Part shown: positions 18,502 to 29,202 of the stretch, one piece after another
Layout: every line of letters starts with the position of its first letter
How positions within the stretch are numbered: position 1 is the first letter of the stretch
Origin: Saussurea involucrata
Lineage: Eukaryota; Streptophyta; Magnoliopsida; Asterales; Asteraceae
Assembly (NCBI GenBank): GCA_033807775.1
Contig: CM066314.1
Location: 92,544,929-92,608,928, forward strand
DNA length: 64,000 nucleotides
Direction of reading: 5' to 3'
Translations under genes and position numbers: made by a program
The notes under the pieces: model-generated
What the model saw: only the letters and a program-made list of their open reading frames with translations
Told to the model about the DNA's origin: nothing
The model's database searches: none

Positions 18502-18655
18502 TTGAAGATTTTAGAAAGAAAGTATGACTAAAGAGTTACTTCGATGAGCTTGAAGATTTTCTGGGTTTAAGCAGTTTCCAGACACAATTTTAAATCTCAA
18601 TAATATCTATCAAGAGTCTTGATAAGTGGATCACTTGATATTGAAAATCAAGGAA

Positions 18656-18668
18656 GGCTCTGATACCA
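18656..18668 (-). promoter_or_regulatory. Primer binding site, right family-1 copy
   Basis: TGGTATCAGAGCC on the minus strand, two bases from the LTR. It complements initiator-Met tRNA, as in the left copy. Confidence 0.93.
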
Positions 18669-18670
18669 AT

Positions 18671-19518
18671 TGTTGGAACCCAGATACGCTTAATCAAGAT
18701 TAACAATCTGTTAGTGGAGTTTAGAGTTTGATGCGGAAGCGTATTAAACTAACAGATATGTTTGATAGATATTAGAACGCACATATATAAAGAAAACAGT
18801 AAGGAATAAAAAGGATTTCTTGAACAGTTACTGTTATTCAATATATAATAAGAACACGAAGAACAGATTAAGAACTGTTGGTGTGTGTGAGAATATAACA
18901 CTCAGATATTTGACAATAAAGCTTGAGAGTATTAGTGATTCCTTGTGTTTTCGTCGTTAGGAAGATCTCAACATGAGACTTCCTTTTATACTACTCTTAG
19001 AAGACTATGAAGTTGGTCACTGTTCCTTTTACGGCATGAATAGTAAACTGGATGGTGTGAACAGTGGACTGGATGGTGTGAGCAGTTGTTTGAGCCATGC
19101 GCATTTAATGGAGCAGATGTACTATTGGTAAATGCATTAAATGGCGCAGACGTCTATTTTGTACCATGCCCTATTGAGTCCACTCAGAGCTTGACACGTG
19201 TTTTGACAGTACTTTTCCATGCAAGTTGATGAACGTATCCAGTAATATCTTCCAAGTCTTCATAGCAGACCACAGAGGCTCTGTAAGGCATTACAGAGGT
19301 TCTATGGTCTGACCTTCTGTGGAGCAGTCCACTTGTTTCCGAGTTGATCTTCTTCTTGCGCACTACAGAGGTTCTGTGATTACCTCTATAGCTTCTGTGG
19401 CTTTCTGGACTTGATCTTCTGGAAGAAGTGGCAGAGCCTCTGTGAGAGGCTTTTCTATACTTAGCCTATTTTTCACTACTTCTAAGTATTTCTATGATTA
19501 GGAAGATTGAAGCTAACA
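18671..19518 (-). repeat. Family-1 5' LTR
   Basis: 848 bp, TGTTGG...CTAACA on the plus strand, with a PBS on its left. The sequence to its right (19519 on) is not PPT but another element, so this is the outer 5' end of the tandem. It contains TATAAAAGG on the minus strand (plus 18982-18990). The arm of the PPT hairpin is present at 19467-19481 without its partner, as expected for a 5' LTR. Confidence 0.95.
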
Positions 19519-19600
19519 CATAGCATTTGGGGGCGGTGACTTGTTGCTAGACGTTTACCACCGTCTGTGTTAGTATGTATCTCGTGTGCAAGTGGGAGAC
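19519..19600 (+). other. 3' end of a plus-strand copia element with PPT
   Basis: About 80 bp that end in AAGTGGGAGAC just before an LTR-like TGTAG. AAGTGGGAGA is the PPT form of Angela/BARE-type copia elements. The rest of the element was displaced by the family-1 insertion at 19518/19519. Confidence 0.5.
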
Positions 19601-20337
19601 TGTAGATTATTATATGTCCACGACACGTGTCACACAGAGATGCTGCCGAGGTCTATGTAAACCTATAGGGTCACACACAAAGAATGCATTTGTTTCCATT
19701 TTTAGAAACCCGAACGAAATCAAGTTGAGTTAACAAAATAGTTCTTTATGAAGAATAATTATACAATATGTGTTAAATTGTAATTATGATAATTACAAGG
19801 GTGTAAACTTAATTATGATAATCACGGGATGTTATCTATAATTATATTTAATTATATTTAAAGTTTAGATATAATTATATAAATATTACAGATAATTATC
19901 AAACTTTATTTGAATAATAGTCTATCTATACTTTCCTAGTATAAATAAGGTGCTAAACTAAACCATTTTTTAGACGACTGAAAATAGAATTAGTCTTTCA
20001 GATAAATACAGAAAAGAAAGATTTTATTTTCTGTAAAACACATATAGATCTAGGGTTCTTGGGCAAGCACCCGGTGGAGGCGGGAAACGTGTTCGTATGT
20101 GGAGTGCCGATAGAGGAAGCCTACTTTGGTTTCTTGGTGCTTCAAAAGATTCCCCTACAGTTCTACAAAAGGTACAAGTCTAAACACCCTATAGTGTGGT
20201 TTTATTTTCTAATTAAATGTGTCATGGATCCGGTTACGGGTTTTAAGTTTATTAGAAAAGTTTTCTATAATTGTAACCAAATTAATTTAATTTGCTATTG
20301 CGTTTAAACGGTTTCAAAATTCATTTAAAACCCAACA
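19601..20337 (+). repeat. 3' LTR of an unrelated plus-strand copia element
   Basis: 737 bp beginning TGTAGATTATTATATG directly after a PPT and ending AAACCCAACA. It has a G-box GACACGTGTC (CACGTG 19624-19629), a TATA box TATAAATA at 19940-19947 and a splice-donor-like AAGGTACAAG at about 20170, features common in copia LTR/leader regions. No PBS follows, so this is a 3' LTR and host DNA begins near 20338. The LTR end is inferred from a TG..CA fit, not from a second copy. The 82-codon plus-strand ORF inside it is probably fortuitous. Confidence 0.55.
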
Positions 20338-20569
20338 ACTCGTATACTAGTATAGTTTTGCAATATGAATAAGTCATTCGAATACTCGTATAGTTTTGGG
20401 TTAGCATGTTTTATATGACATACAAATATGGAGTTATGAAGTTCATTTATTTTATTAAATGTTTAAGACAGGTTGTGCAAGGATGGAAATGTTCAATTTA
20501 CAAGTGTAATGTTGCCGAAATTTAAAAAAAAATGCTAACCGATTTTTAATTCGTAATGTTTTATCGTAG

Positions 20570-21017
20570 GATGACTATCAATGCGAAATGGTTAAGAAGT
20601 ATGAACGTAACACGAGCACCCATCCCCTTGGAAATATTAAAGTTTGGGAGCATTGTGCAGTCAGATGTTTGGCGTTGGTACGTGTGGGGACCCGAGCTAC
20701 GTGGTAAGTGGTTCCTCAAGCGGGTTGAGCACCAGTTGATCATATGTCGATTCAAGTTCAAGCGAAGCTAAGTTTTTGTTCTTTTCTATTTCTTATTTAA
20801 TTAAAACATGTCAATTTACTTATCATGCTTTTTTCTGTGGGTGCAAAAACTAAAAGAGAAGCTTTAGAAAATAGAATAGGAGCGAGTAGTTAAGAGAGAG
20901 GAGAACACCTTGCGTAGGGAGGAGAATATACGGATGACAAATAGACTAAAAGCTATCGAGAAGATGTTAGCTCGACAATATCCACCACCGCCTTCCGAGA
21001 ACCCCATTTTCCAGTAG
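20570..21017 (+). pseudogene. Decayed exon-like coding remnant, unidentified
   Basis: 20570-20703 is bounded by an acceptor-like TATCGTAG and a donor-like GTAAGT. From about 20886 one frame encodes a charged coiled-coil end (REEN repeats, then KAIEKMLARQY and PPPPSENPIFQ) and stops at TAG near 21016. Stops interrupt the frame in between. Such coil-plus-Pro endings occur in plant En/Spm-type transposon proteins, but I cannot identify it. It could be a host pseudogene. Confidence 0.25.

Positions 21018-21493
<476 letters not shown>

Positions 21494-21546
<53 letters not shown>
21494..21546. repeat. Compound (TA)n(TG)n microsatellite
   Basis: TA repeats followed by about ten TG repeats, separating elements a and b. 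Confidence 0.9.
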
Positions 21547-21969
21547 TGATTTCACTTTTATTGTTTTTAATATTTTTTTGGTTCTCACTTTTATTTTGCA
21601 AATTGTGCAAACCGTCGATTTCATTGGTTAAGTTAATGAAATTGGTTCATGAAGTTGTTTAATTTGATGAAATTGTTTCATATAATTCTTTTCTTGATGA
21701 AATTTTGTTTCATATATTTGTGTTTTTATGTAGTTTCATGCATTTTCCCATTCTAGTGAAGTTGTTTCATGTATTTTTCTCAGTCTGATGAAACTTTCTC
21801 ATTTTTACATTAAAAACACAACTATATGAAACAATTTCATCAAGAAAATAATGATATAAAACAATTTCATCAAATTAAACAAATTCATGAATCAATTTCA
21901 TCAACTTATCCAATGAAATTGATGGTTTGCACGGTTTGCAATATAAAAGTGGTTTGCAAATAAAACTAC

Positions 21970-21972
<3 letters not shown>
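21547..21972. mobile_element. Fold-back element b, in TA microsatellite
   Basis: Nearly the whole element is one long imperfect palindrome. The left arm (about 21580-21760: TTTGCAAATTGTGCAAACCG, TGATGAAATTGTTTCATATA) pairs with the right arm (about 21790-21970). Within the arms TGATGAAATT/GTTTCAT motifs repeat. A transcript would form a long double-stranded RNA. No protein is encoded. Confidence 0.65.

Positions 21973-22032
<60 letters not shown>
21973..22032. repeat. (TA)n microsatellite
   Basis: About 30 TA units between elements b and c. Confidence 0.95.
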
Positions 22033-22033
<1 letters not shown>

Positions 22034-22703
22034 CCTTCGGTTCATTTGAGAAGTGCTAAATATATGAGAAATAAAGAACTAATCTTGGCCATTCATTCGG
22101 TCAATATTTGCGGCTTTGACCAAGAAGCGACGGATAATTCTGCGTGGTCTGCACAAGATAGAGGGGTAGTTTCGTAAAATACGCGGGACGAGTTCGTATA
22201 TGAAATCGTGTGATTCACATATGAACTATACGTTCATATATGAACCTTTGTAATTCACATATAAACTCTTTTTAACTAATTCATATATGAACCTTTGTAA
22301 TTCATATATGAATCAGTTAATTAGTTCATATGAGAATTAGTTAAAAAAATTCATATATGAATCACAAAGGTTCATATATGAATCAGTTAATTGGTTCAAC
22401 TAATTCATATATGAACCTACAGTTAATTAGTTCATATATGAAACCCAAAGGTTCATATATGAATTAGTTAAAAAGAGTTCATATGTGAATTACATGGGTT
22501 CACATATGAACAGATAGTTCATATGTAATCACACAAGTTCATATATGAACTCGTCCCGTGTTTTTGTAAAAGTTACGAAAGTGTCCTTCTATTTTTGGAA
22601 TAGCCGCAACTTTTGACCAATTAAAGTCGATCTTGACCGAATAAATGGCCAATATTACTTCTCTATTTCTCATATATTTAGCACTTCTCAAATGAACCTA
22701 AGG

Positions 22704-22704
<1 letters not shown>
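22033..22704. mobile_element. MITE-like element c with TTCATATATGAA array
   Basis: 672 bp with near-perfect terminal inverted repeats of about 45 bp (GGTTCATTTGAGAAGTGCTA at one end, its complement at the other), flanked by TA tracts. A second inverted pair contains GGCCATTCATTCGGTCAA-like sequence. The core (22190-22560) is an array of the palindrome TTCATATATGAA and one-base variants, alternately spaced by TAATT/AGTTAA or CCTTTGTAA words. Confidence 0.7.

Positions 22705-22752
<48 letters not shown>
22705..22752. repeat. (TA)n microsatellite
   Basis: About 24 TA units between elements c and d. Confidence 0.95.
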
Positions 22753-22755
<3 letters not shown>

Positions 22756-23542
22756 TTAGGTTCATTTGAGAAGTCTAACTATTTTGAGAAATAGAGAAGT
22801 GATCGTGACTCTTCGATTAAATGCGCTGATTTTGAACACGGAAGGGTATTTTGGTAATTAGTCATCCCGTTTACAAAAAACACGGGCTGAGTTCATATAT
22901 GAATCTGTGTGATTCACATATGAACTATACATTCATATATGAACCTTTGTAATTAACATATGAACTCTTTATAACAAATTCATATATGAATCTTGTGATT
23001 CATATATAAACCTTTGTGTTTCATATATGAAACTAATTAATTGTAGGTTCATATATGAATCAGTTGAACCAATTAACTGATTCATATATGAATCTTTGTG
23101 TTCATATATGAACCTTTGTAATTTACATATAAACTTTTTTTAACTAATTCATATATGAACCTTTGTGTTCATATATGAACCTTAATGATTTATATATGAA
23201 TTTTTTTTAACTAATTCTCATATGAACAAATTAACTGATTCATATATGACTCACAAAGGTTCATATATGAATTAGTTAAAAATATTTTATATGTGAATTA
23301 CAAAGGTTCATATATGAACACAAATGTTCATATATGAATCACACAAATTCATATATGAACCTGTCCCGCGTATTTTTTACGAAACTACCCTAAATACCCC
23401 CGAGCGTCGTTTATTAATTAATGTGGACGCGCGCATTAATCAGGTGTAACACGAATTTCTTGACCGTGGATTATTTAATCCAATGGATATGATCACTTCT
23501 CTATTTCTCAAAATATTTAGACTTCTCAATTGAACCCTTCCC
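22753..23542. mobile_element. MITE-like element d with TTCATATATGAA array
   Basis: 790 bp related to element c. Terminal inverted repeats of about 50 bp (AGGTTCATTTGAGAAGTCTA; TTTTGAGAAATAGAGAAGTG), flanked by TA tracts. The core is again a TTCATATATGAA palindrome array (22890-23370). The subterminal regions differ from c (TCTTCGATTAAATGCG; GGACGCGCGCATTAATC), so it is a separate subfamily. Confidence 0.7.
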
Positions 23543-23559
23543 TATATATATATATATAT
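23543..23559. repeat. (TA)n microsatellite
   Basis: Short TA tract between elements d and e. Confidence 0.9.
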
Positions 23560-23801
23560 TTAGAATTGAGATTATGTGAGACCAGACTATTTTCGTGAGA
23601 CCGTGAGACCAAAAAATTAACACTAAATCTTCACAGCAAAAGACTGTGAAGGTACTGTGATGGTAAACCTTCACAGTGTTTTTGCTGTGAAGGTTAGCTG
23701 TTTTTCTTATCTTCACAATGAATTACTATGAAGGTTTAGTGTTAATTTCTTGGTCTCACGGTCTGACAAAAACAGGTTGGTCTCACGTGAACCCACCCCT
23801 G
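23560..23801. mobile_element. MITE-like element e (GTGAGACC family)
   Basis: About 240 bp with terminal inverted repeats of about 60 bp (CGTGAGACCGTGAGACCA, TTAACACTAAA). The interior consists of nested CTTCACAG/CTGTGAAG hairpins. Element h (25241-25432) is a second copy in the opposite orientation. Confidence 0.65.
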
Positions 23802-24144
23802 TATAGAGAAATGCTAAGTGTGTGAGAAATAGAGAAGTAATCTTAGTCGTTCATTCGGTCAACATTTACGGCTTTGACTGAGAAGCAGCGGATAATTCCT
23901 TGTGTGGTCTGCAAAAGATAGAGGGGTAGTTTCGTAAAATACACGGGACGAGTTCATATGTGAACCTGTGTGATTCATATATGAACTATACGTTCATTTG
24001 TTAATTAGTTCAATTGAGAATCAATTAATTAGTTCACATGTGAATCTGTTAATTAATTCAACCGATTCACATATGAACCTACAGCTAATTAGTTTATATG
24101 TGAATCAGTTAATTAGTTCATATAAAAATAACAAATGTTCATAT
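23802..24144. mobile_element. Truncated element of the c family
   Basis: Matches one end of element c (GAGAAATAGAGAAGTAATCT, CATTCGGTCAACATTTACGG, GATAGAGGGGTAGTTTCGTA) and part of its TTCATA array. It stops near 24144 where a CACTA-type sequence begins; the other terminal repeat is missing. Confidence 0.6.
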
Positions 24145-24364
24145 TAGCCGTCGAAAACCATTGTTTATGAACAGTCAGAAAGTCGTCACTAATAAGAAGC
24201 CGTCATTACTAGAACCGTCGCAAAGCAGTCAATAAAAAATCGCTAACTATCATCGACCAACTTTTTCCCAACGGCCATTTCTCGTTGGAAACCCTCAATA
24301 AAATATGTTTCCGACGGTTTACCGACTGTTTCTGACGTCGGTAATACGATGGATTTTAGTAGTG
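24145..24364 (-). mobile_element. CACTA-type transposon terminal fragment
   Basis: Ends at 24364 with TTTTAGTAGTG, which reads CACTACTAAAA on the minus strand. Upstream are several GCCGTCG/CCGACGG-like words (24146, 24209, 24312, 24340), typical CACTA subterminal repeats. Only about 220 bp remain. Confidence 0.45.
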
Positions 24365-24789
24365 TAAGTAACACTAAAATGTTAATAAAATTTAATAAAA
24401 CACCAAAAACATTATACAAACATATTGTAACACCTTTAAATATGATGCTTTACAATTTGATTACATAAACTTACGTTCTATAAAAGACTCTAAAAAAACC
24501 ATTATTTATTTTAGACATCTTATAAGTTATATTGGCCAATTTTATTATAATGTTAGATAAATTATATATTGTATATATCTTGTAACTATATTTTAGTATT
24601 TATATCGAGAAATTTGTAAGCATCCAAAAGAGTAGTCTATTCGAAGCTGAGGAAAGCAATAATCGTAGCCAAGCAATGTAGCAAGCATATTGCAGGCTGT
24701 TGGTCAGTTTTGGTTTCAACCAACATGCGTCCTTACTCACCGACATCTTCCTACACTTTAGGCCGGGTTAATTAAGTTGGATGAATATA
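24365..24789. other. AT-rich intergenic sequence
   Basis: No ORF, repeat or signal that I can support. Confidence 0.5.
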
Positions 24790-25240
24790 TATAGGGTTGG
24801 GTTCACGCACGGATGGACCCAATTAAGGGCACACGGTGGCGCGTGCCATCGTGGTATTTCTCCGACGAAGGGTAAAAAAAATTGGTTTCGTGATAGGTGC
24901 GACCGTATCGTTTTATGAGGTGCTCCCGTATTTTTTTGAATGTGCAAGCGTATCTCGTAATCAACCAAAAATACCGGAAAACTCTTGAAATCAACCAAAA
25001 TTACCGAAAAAAATCTCCCAAAATCAACCAACAATACCGAAAAAGTCTCTCGAAATCGATAAAAAAAACTTAAAAATCCCTAAAATCAAAACAAAAACAT
25101 TAAAAATCCCTCGAAATGTCGAAATTTGGCTAAAAACACATTGGTAGATATTGAACGTTGGTATAAAAGATATACATGTCGATAAAAGCCGTATGAAAAA
25201 ATATGGTGCCATCGTATGAAAAAGTTTATGGGTTCGTCCC
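24790..25240. mobile_element. Possible non-autonomous element g with degenerate tandem repeats
   Basis: Bounded by weakly inverted ends (GGGTTCACGCACGGATGGAC on the left, GGGTTCGTCCCTGGG on the right). The interior, 24950-25130, repeats AAATCAACCAAAAATACCG-like units of about 30 bp four to six times. An ORF of 88 codons on the minus strand is a by-product of the repeats. The element status is tentative. Confidence 0.35.
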
Positions 25241-25432
25241 TGGGTTCACGTGAGACCAACCTGTTTTCGTGAGATCGTGAGACAAAAAAATTAACACTAA
25301 ACTTTCACAGCAAAAACACTGTGAAGGTTTACCATCACAATACCTTCACAGTCTTTTGCTGTGAAGGTTTAGGGTTAACTTTTTGGTCTCATGATCTCAT
25401 GGAATCAGTCTGATCTCACATGATCTCAAGTC
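25241..25432. mobile_element. MITE-like element h (GTGAGACC family)
   Basis: Reverse-complement relative of element e, sharing TTAACACTAAA, TTCACAGCAAAAACACTGTG and GGTTTACCATCACA. TA tract on its right side only; element g abuts its left. Confidence 0.6.
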
Positions 25433-25455
25433 TATATATATATATATATATATAT
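25433..25455. repeat. (TA)n microsatellite
   Basis: TA tract between elements h and i. Confidence 0.9.
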
Positions 25456-25788
25456 ATGTAGGGGCGGGTTCAAATGAGGAGCGCATCAAAACGTGAGAAC
25501 GTGAGGAGCAATTGACAGTTATGAATCACATGTGATTGGCAGTTGTGGATCACATGTGATTCACAACTGATCTGGAGGAGCAATTGACAGTTATGAATCA
25601 CATATGATTTACAACTAAAATCATTAATGATCCGCGACTTGCACGCCTCGCGAACCACCTCGCGCCACTTTTGCGCTAATTTTCGAGTTAATCCGATTTT
25701 TTAGGGTTGTAAATCATATGTGATCAGAAGCATGGGAGTGCTCCTCACGTTCTCTTAAATTGATGCGCTCCTCACGTAAACCTTCCTC
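25456..25788. mobile_element. MITE-like element i (GAGGAGCGCATCAA family)
   Basis: 333 bp flanked by TA tracts with terminal inverted repeats of about 50 bp (GAGGAGCGCATCAA, GAGAACGTGAGGAGCA). The inside repeats GAGGAGCAATTGACAGTTAT twice (25510, 25573) and has ATCACATGTGAT palindromes. Confidence 0.65.
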
Positions 25789-25796
25789 TATATATG

Positions 25797-25829
<33 letters not shown>

Positions 25830-25847
25830 ATATATATATATATATAT
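25789..25847. repeat. (TA)n(TG)n(TA)n microsatellite
   Basis: TA tract with a short TG insert, right of element i. Confidence 0.9.
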
Positions 25848-26103
25848 GCTTCACTTCATGCTAATTCCAGAATCTTTATATTTTCTATTTGTCCTTTTTA
25901 ACGTTAAAAAGTATATATTACTATATAGCGGTTTTATCTTATAAGTTACATATTCTCTATCTTAATTTTCGTCTTTGGTCAAGCTACTATAGCATTTATT
26001 ATATGACCTACATTTACAAAAACAACAACTTTGAGTCATATTCAACAATTTTACAATAAATTGTTACGATAAAATTGGGTGATGTAACATGTCCTATGGA
26101 TAA
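25848..26103. other. AT-rich intergenic sequence
   Basis: Host flank left of the family-2 LTR. I see no gene or repeat. Confidence 0.5.
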
Positions 26104-26659
26104 TGTAGAAACCAGGATTCAATCTTACAATCAATTATGAACAATCAAACAGTAAATGATAGAGAATTGGATCAAACAAACTTGTATTCAATCAAGAACA
26201 GATTACAGATATTAGAGAGATAATCTCTCAAAGATTACAAAGTGAATACAAAGTTATGCGGGAAAGTTAGTTAGCCAAACAGTGCTAACAACTATATATA
26301 CTGTAAAGGAAACACTAAAACTACAGTACATATATGAAAGACTAATAGAACTAATACACGTGTCCTAATTAGATAACAGAATATAAAGAAAAATATCCTG
26401 TCATAAGTTCTGAACATGTTGTTCAGAACTTCTGATAAAGCTTCTCAGAACACACACTTCAGCACTTGGACAATTTCATCTTCATCATCAGAAGTTCTGA
26501 GTCTTCTTCTCAGAACTCTGACCTTCCTATTCAGATTTTCACACTTAGTAATCTTTCGGAGATTCTTCAGTCAGAGCTTCTGAGTCTTCTTACTCAGAAC
26601 TCTGAGTCTTCTATCCAGATCCAACACTTGTGTTTATTGACAAAACATCAGATCTAACA
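26104..26659 (-). repeat. Family-2 3' LTR
   Basis: 556 bp, TGTAGAAACCAGG...GATCTAACA on the plus strand. A PPT lies on the right and host DNA on the left. The outer end is set by similarity to the family-1 LTR start (TGTTGGAACCCAG) and the TG..CA rule. It is diverged from the LTR at 61297-61893. TCAGAA/TTCTGA motifs are dense at 26400-26620. Confidence 0.8.
26292..26362 (-). promoter_or_regulatory. LTR promoter: TATA box and G-box, family 2
   Basis: Minus strand TATATATAG (plus 26292-26300) with ACACGTGT (CACGTG 26357-26362) 57 bases upstream. Confidence 0.5.
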
Positions 26660-26678
26660 ATCTCCCCCTTTTTGTCAA
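26637..26678 (-). promoter_or_regulatory. Inverted repeat enclosing the PPT/3'LTR boundary, family 2
   Basis: TTGACAAAA (26637-26645, in the LTR) pairs with TTTTGTCAA (26670-26678); five more pairs (TTTAT/ATAAA) follow after a one-base bulge. The PPT and LTR end lie in the 24-nt loop. The ORF3 stop codon lies within the right arm. Confidence 0.55.
26660..26669 (-). promoter_or_regulatory. Polypurine tract, family 2
   Basis: Minus strand AGGGGGAGAT directly before TGTTAGATC of the LTR. Confidence 0.9.
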
Positions 26679-28204
26679 ATAAATTGGTACTTTGCATCAT
26701 CATATTCTTTTAAAGCAGGAACAATCTTCAGAAGAAGTATATTTCTCAGAGTAAGCCTTCTATCAATCTTTTCTATGATTTCTTGAATCTCTTCAACTTG
26801 TTTTCCTCTTGATATCCTTTTCTCCAGACTGTGTTTGATAAACCTCAAAGTTCCAGAACAATATTTAGCCACTTCATCTGGTCTGAAGAACATCTTTTCT
26901 TTTCTGTTGTTCCTCAGGAAAACTTCCAACTCTGGATATCTTACAATATTTCCACTCTTCAGAAGATTCAACTGTTCATGATCATTGTTTGGCTTGGAGA
27001 GATATACACATGGTCTTTGTAAATATAGAGCAATTTGAAAATCTGTATTTCCATACCATCTCAAAATGTAAAACATAACATTTCTTACTGCAGCCAATGC
27101 TCCTCTCTCCTTTTTATATTTGCTACAGTCTTTGTTTGACAAAAGATAATACAGCCTGTAGAAATCTGTTACTGAGATTTTGTCAAAATCAGCCTCAGTG
27201 AAATAGTAGACTTTTCCATCTTCTCTCAAAACCTCAAATGCATAATACTCATTCTTCCTGAATTTCTTTACCATCAATTCTCTTATTCCAGTGATTAAGA
27301 AATCTGAGTATACTGTTTCTTTTGGTTTTCCTATGCATCTTGACAATTCACCACGAAACACTTGAGAGATTTATGGCTTATCATGATACACACTCAAAAA
27401 GTTGACTTCTCTTGGTTGAAAGAAGTTTGGTAGATCATACTCCAGAAAATAACCATTAACATCAACAGGTATTACTTCTTCATTAGCCTCAGATTTTTCT
27501 GGTTGATCTGCATCTTTCATTTGAACATCTTGTGAAGACACATCTGGAATTTCTTCTTCAACTCTTTCTGAATAAACTCCATTTACTTCATATTCAGCCG
27601 GAAATACAAAGTCTTTGTGTAGCAACTTCTTTGGGTTTTCTTCTGAAAGTAACCATTCACTGCAGTTTCTGATTTTATTCCTGAGTTCCAATCTTTCATT
27701 TACACATCTGATACACTTTTCTTTTACAGCAGATCTGACATTTTCAACATAAGCCTTCATCTTTGATACTATTAACTTCAGAGTAGAATCACTGTATTTT
27801 ACTAAATCATTCAATCTGAAAAGAATGACTTGGTTGAATTCTGAATGAATGAACCTTTCATTTCCTACTTCTTCACTGACAAACCCATCAAAGTTGTTTA
27901 TTACCTCCAGAGTTCTGATTGGACTTATCAAGTTACACTTCTCTTTTCTTGACTCAATTGCCAACTGAAAGTCATATAAGTACATATTTCTGACATATAT
28001 CCCCAGAACTCTTCTGCATTCATGTTCTATCCAAGTCTCTTCAGTGCCAGCAAAGAACTTCACCAAGAAAATTTGATTATCCAAAAACAATCTATGGAAG
28101 TCAAAACTAGTTATGTTCACCTTCAAGTTTCCTTCTTTCAAGACATTCATGTTAATATATTTCAGACCATCAAATTCTTCAGTCAGAAAATCTAACACCT
28201 TCAC
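26675..28204 (-). pseudogene. ORF3 C-terminal part, family 2
   Basis: Two open stretches in one frame, 28204-27371 (277 codons) and 27361-26675 (228 codons), separated by TAA at 27371-27373. The second contains REDGK, FTEADFDKI and a Leu/Tyr-rich helix. These line up with VRRENN/FADADL in family 1 and FREDGK/FRADTV in family 3. It ends in KYQFI with the stop touching the PPT hairpin, so there is almost no 3' UTR before the LTR. The first stretch is globular with charged segments and an acidic end. No known enzyme motif, signal peptide or membrane helix. The remnant at 61907-61970 shows the same ending in family 2b. Confidence 0.6.
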
Positions 28205-29202
28205 AATTCTTTTCTGAACAAGTAACTTTTCATCAGATTTTCTTAATCTGTTTGATGCTTCTGTATATATATCATCTTAACCTTTTCATCCAAAAACCCA
28301 TCAATGAAGTTTTCAATGTCAACATGCTCATCTTCTTTGCAATAGACGGACTCATAGTTGTCTTCAGGATAAACATTAACAAATTAGTTTCTTGCTAGCG
28401 GTGTATCTTCTCTTTCAACAATAAAGTCACACAATGGTTCTTCAAGAACTGGCAAATCAATTCTGGGAATAATAATTGGACTTCTGTATGTGTAAGAAGG
28501 CATAAAGAAGTTTGCAACTTTTACAAGATCTTCTTCTGACACACCTTCAAAGAAATAATCTGCTATATCTTTTTCAAAATTTCTTGAATATCTGACTGTG
28601 TGATCCTCTTCTCCCAACAAATCAATGGTCCTCGGAATTCTGATATGTTTTTGAACATTCTGAAAGTTAAGAGCTTTGACCAACTCGTTATGCATTCTTC
28701 TTATCAGAACATCATTCAGCCTTCTTTCTTCAAACTCATAATTAAGAAGCTCACTTCTGGTATATGGAACAATTTCCAAACATGTATGCACCTCAGATCT
28801 TTCCATTGAGCTTTTCTCATAAACATCTGCCATACTTATCTCATAACCTTCTTCAGAAGAGTCAGTCATCATTTCTTCTTCTGCTATCACATTCTAATCT
28901 GTCATTATTACTTCATTTAATCCAAAAATACTCTTTTCCCTTTCCATAATAACATCATCTTTTATTACACTGTCATCTGATATGATATCATCTGCCACAA
29001 TCTCTTCATCTTCCACTATTACATCAGTTTCACCAGAATTTACCTCCATTTCAGTATTCAACTCCAGTTCCTCTGTTTTATCAGTGACATTTTCAGAAGA
29101 GTTTTCTTTTCCCACATCTTCAACTTCCATAGCATTTTCAGTATCTGAACTTATTTCATGAACCTCTACTGATTTTTCCACATCTGCTGATTCATCAATC
29201 AT
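28205..29202 (-). pseudogene. ORF3 acidic middle part, family 2
   Basis: Open stretches 29202-28894 and 28890-28384 in one frame, separated by TAG at 28894-28896. They encode a Glu/Asp/Val-rich acidic segment followed by a more globular part rich in Arg, Glu and aromatic residues. Another short coding-like stretch (28383-28260) connects to the C-terminal part through stops and a frame change. Part of the decayed ORF3; not a separate gene. Confidence 0.5.

Larger units (their letters stand above)
4410..19518 (-). mobile_element. Family-1 Sirevirus-like copia element, right copy (both LTRs)
   Basis: 15.1-kb minus-strand element with 5' LTR 18671-19518, PBS, gag, gag-C ORF, pol, a 1.4-kb spacer, a 5-kb ORF3, PPT and 3' LTR 4410-5256. 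Gag and Pol are fully open, while ORF3 has three in-frame stops and a frameshift. The right LTR abuts the 3' region of a plus-strand copia element at 19519, its insertion target. No TSD can be tested because the left end of the tandem lies outside the window. Confidence 0.93.

Noticed and set aside
20059..20307. 82-codon plus-strand ORF
   Set aside because: It lies inside the plus-strand copia LTR, between its TATA box and end, and shows no recognisable protein motif.
22190..22560. Possible CRISPR-like repeat-spacer array (TTCATATATGAA)
   Set aside because: The repeats are short palindromes with irregular, repeated spacers inside a terminal-inverted-repeat element in plant DNA.
24768..25034. 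88-codon minus-strand ORF
   Set aside because: Low-complexity product of the tandem repeats in element g; no homology signal.
26466..26657. 63-codon plus-strand ORF in the family-2 LTR
   Set aside because: Lies in the motif-rich U3 of the LTR and runs opposite to the element; a chance frame.
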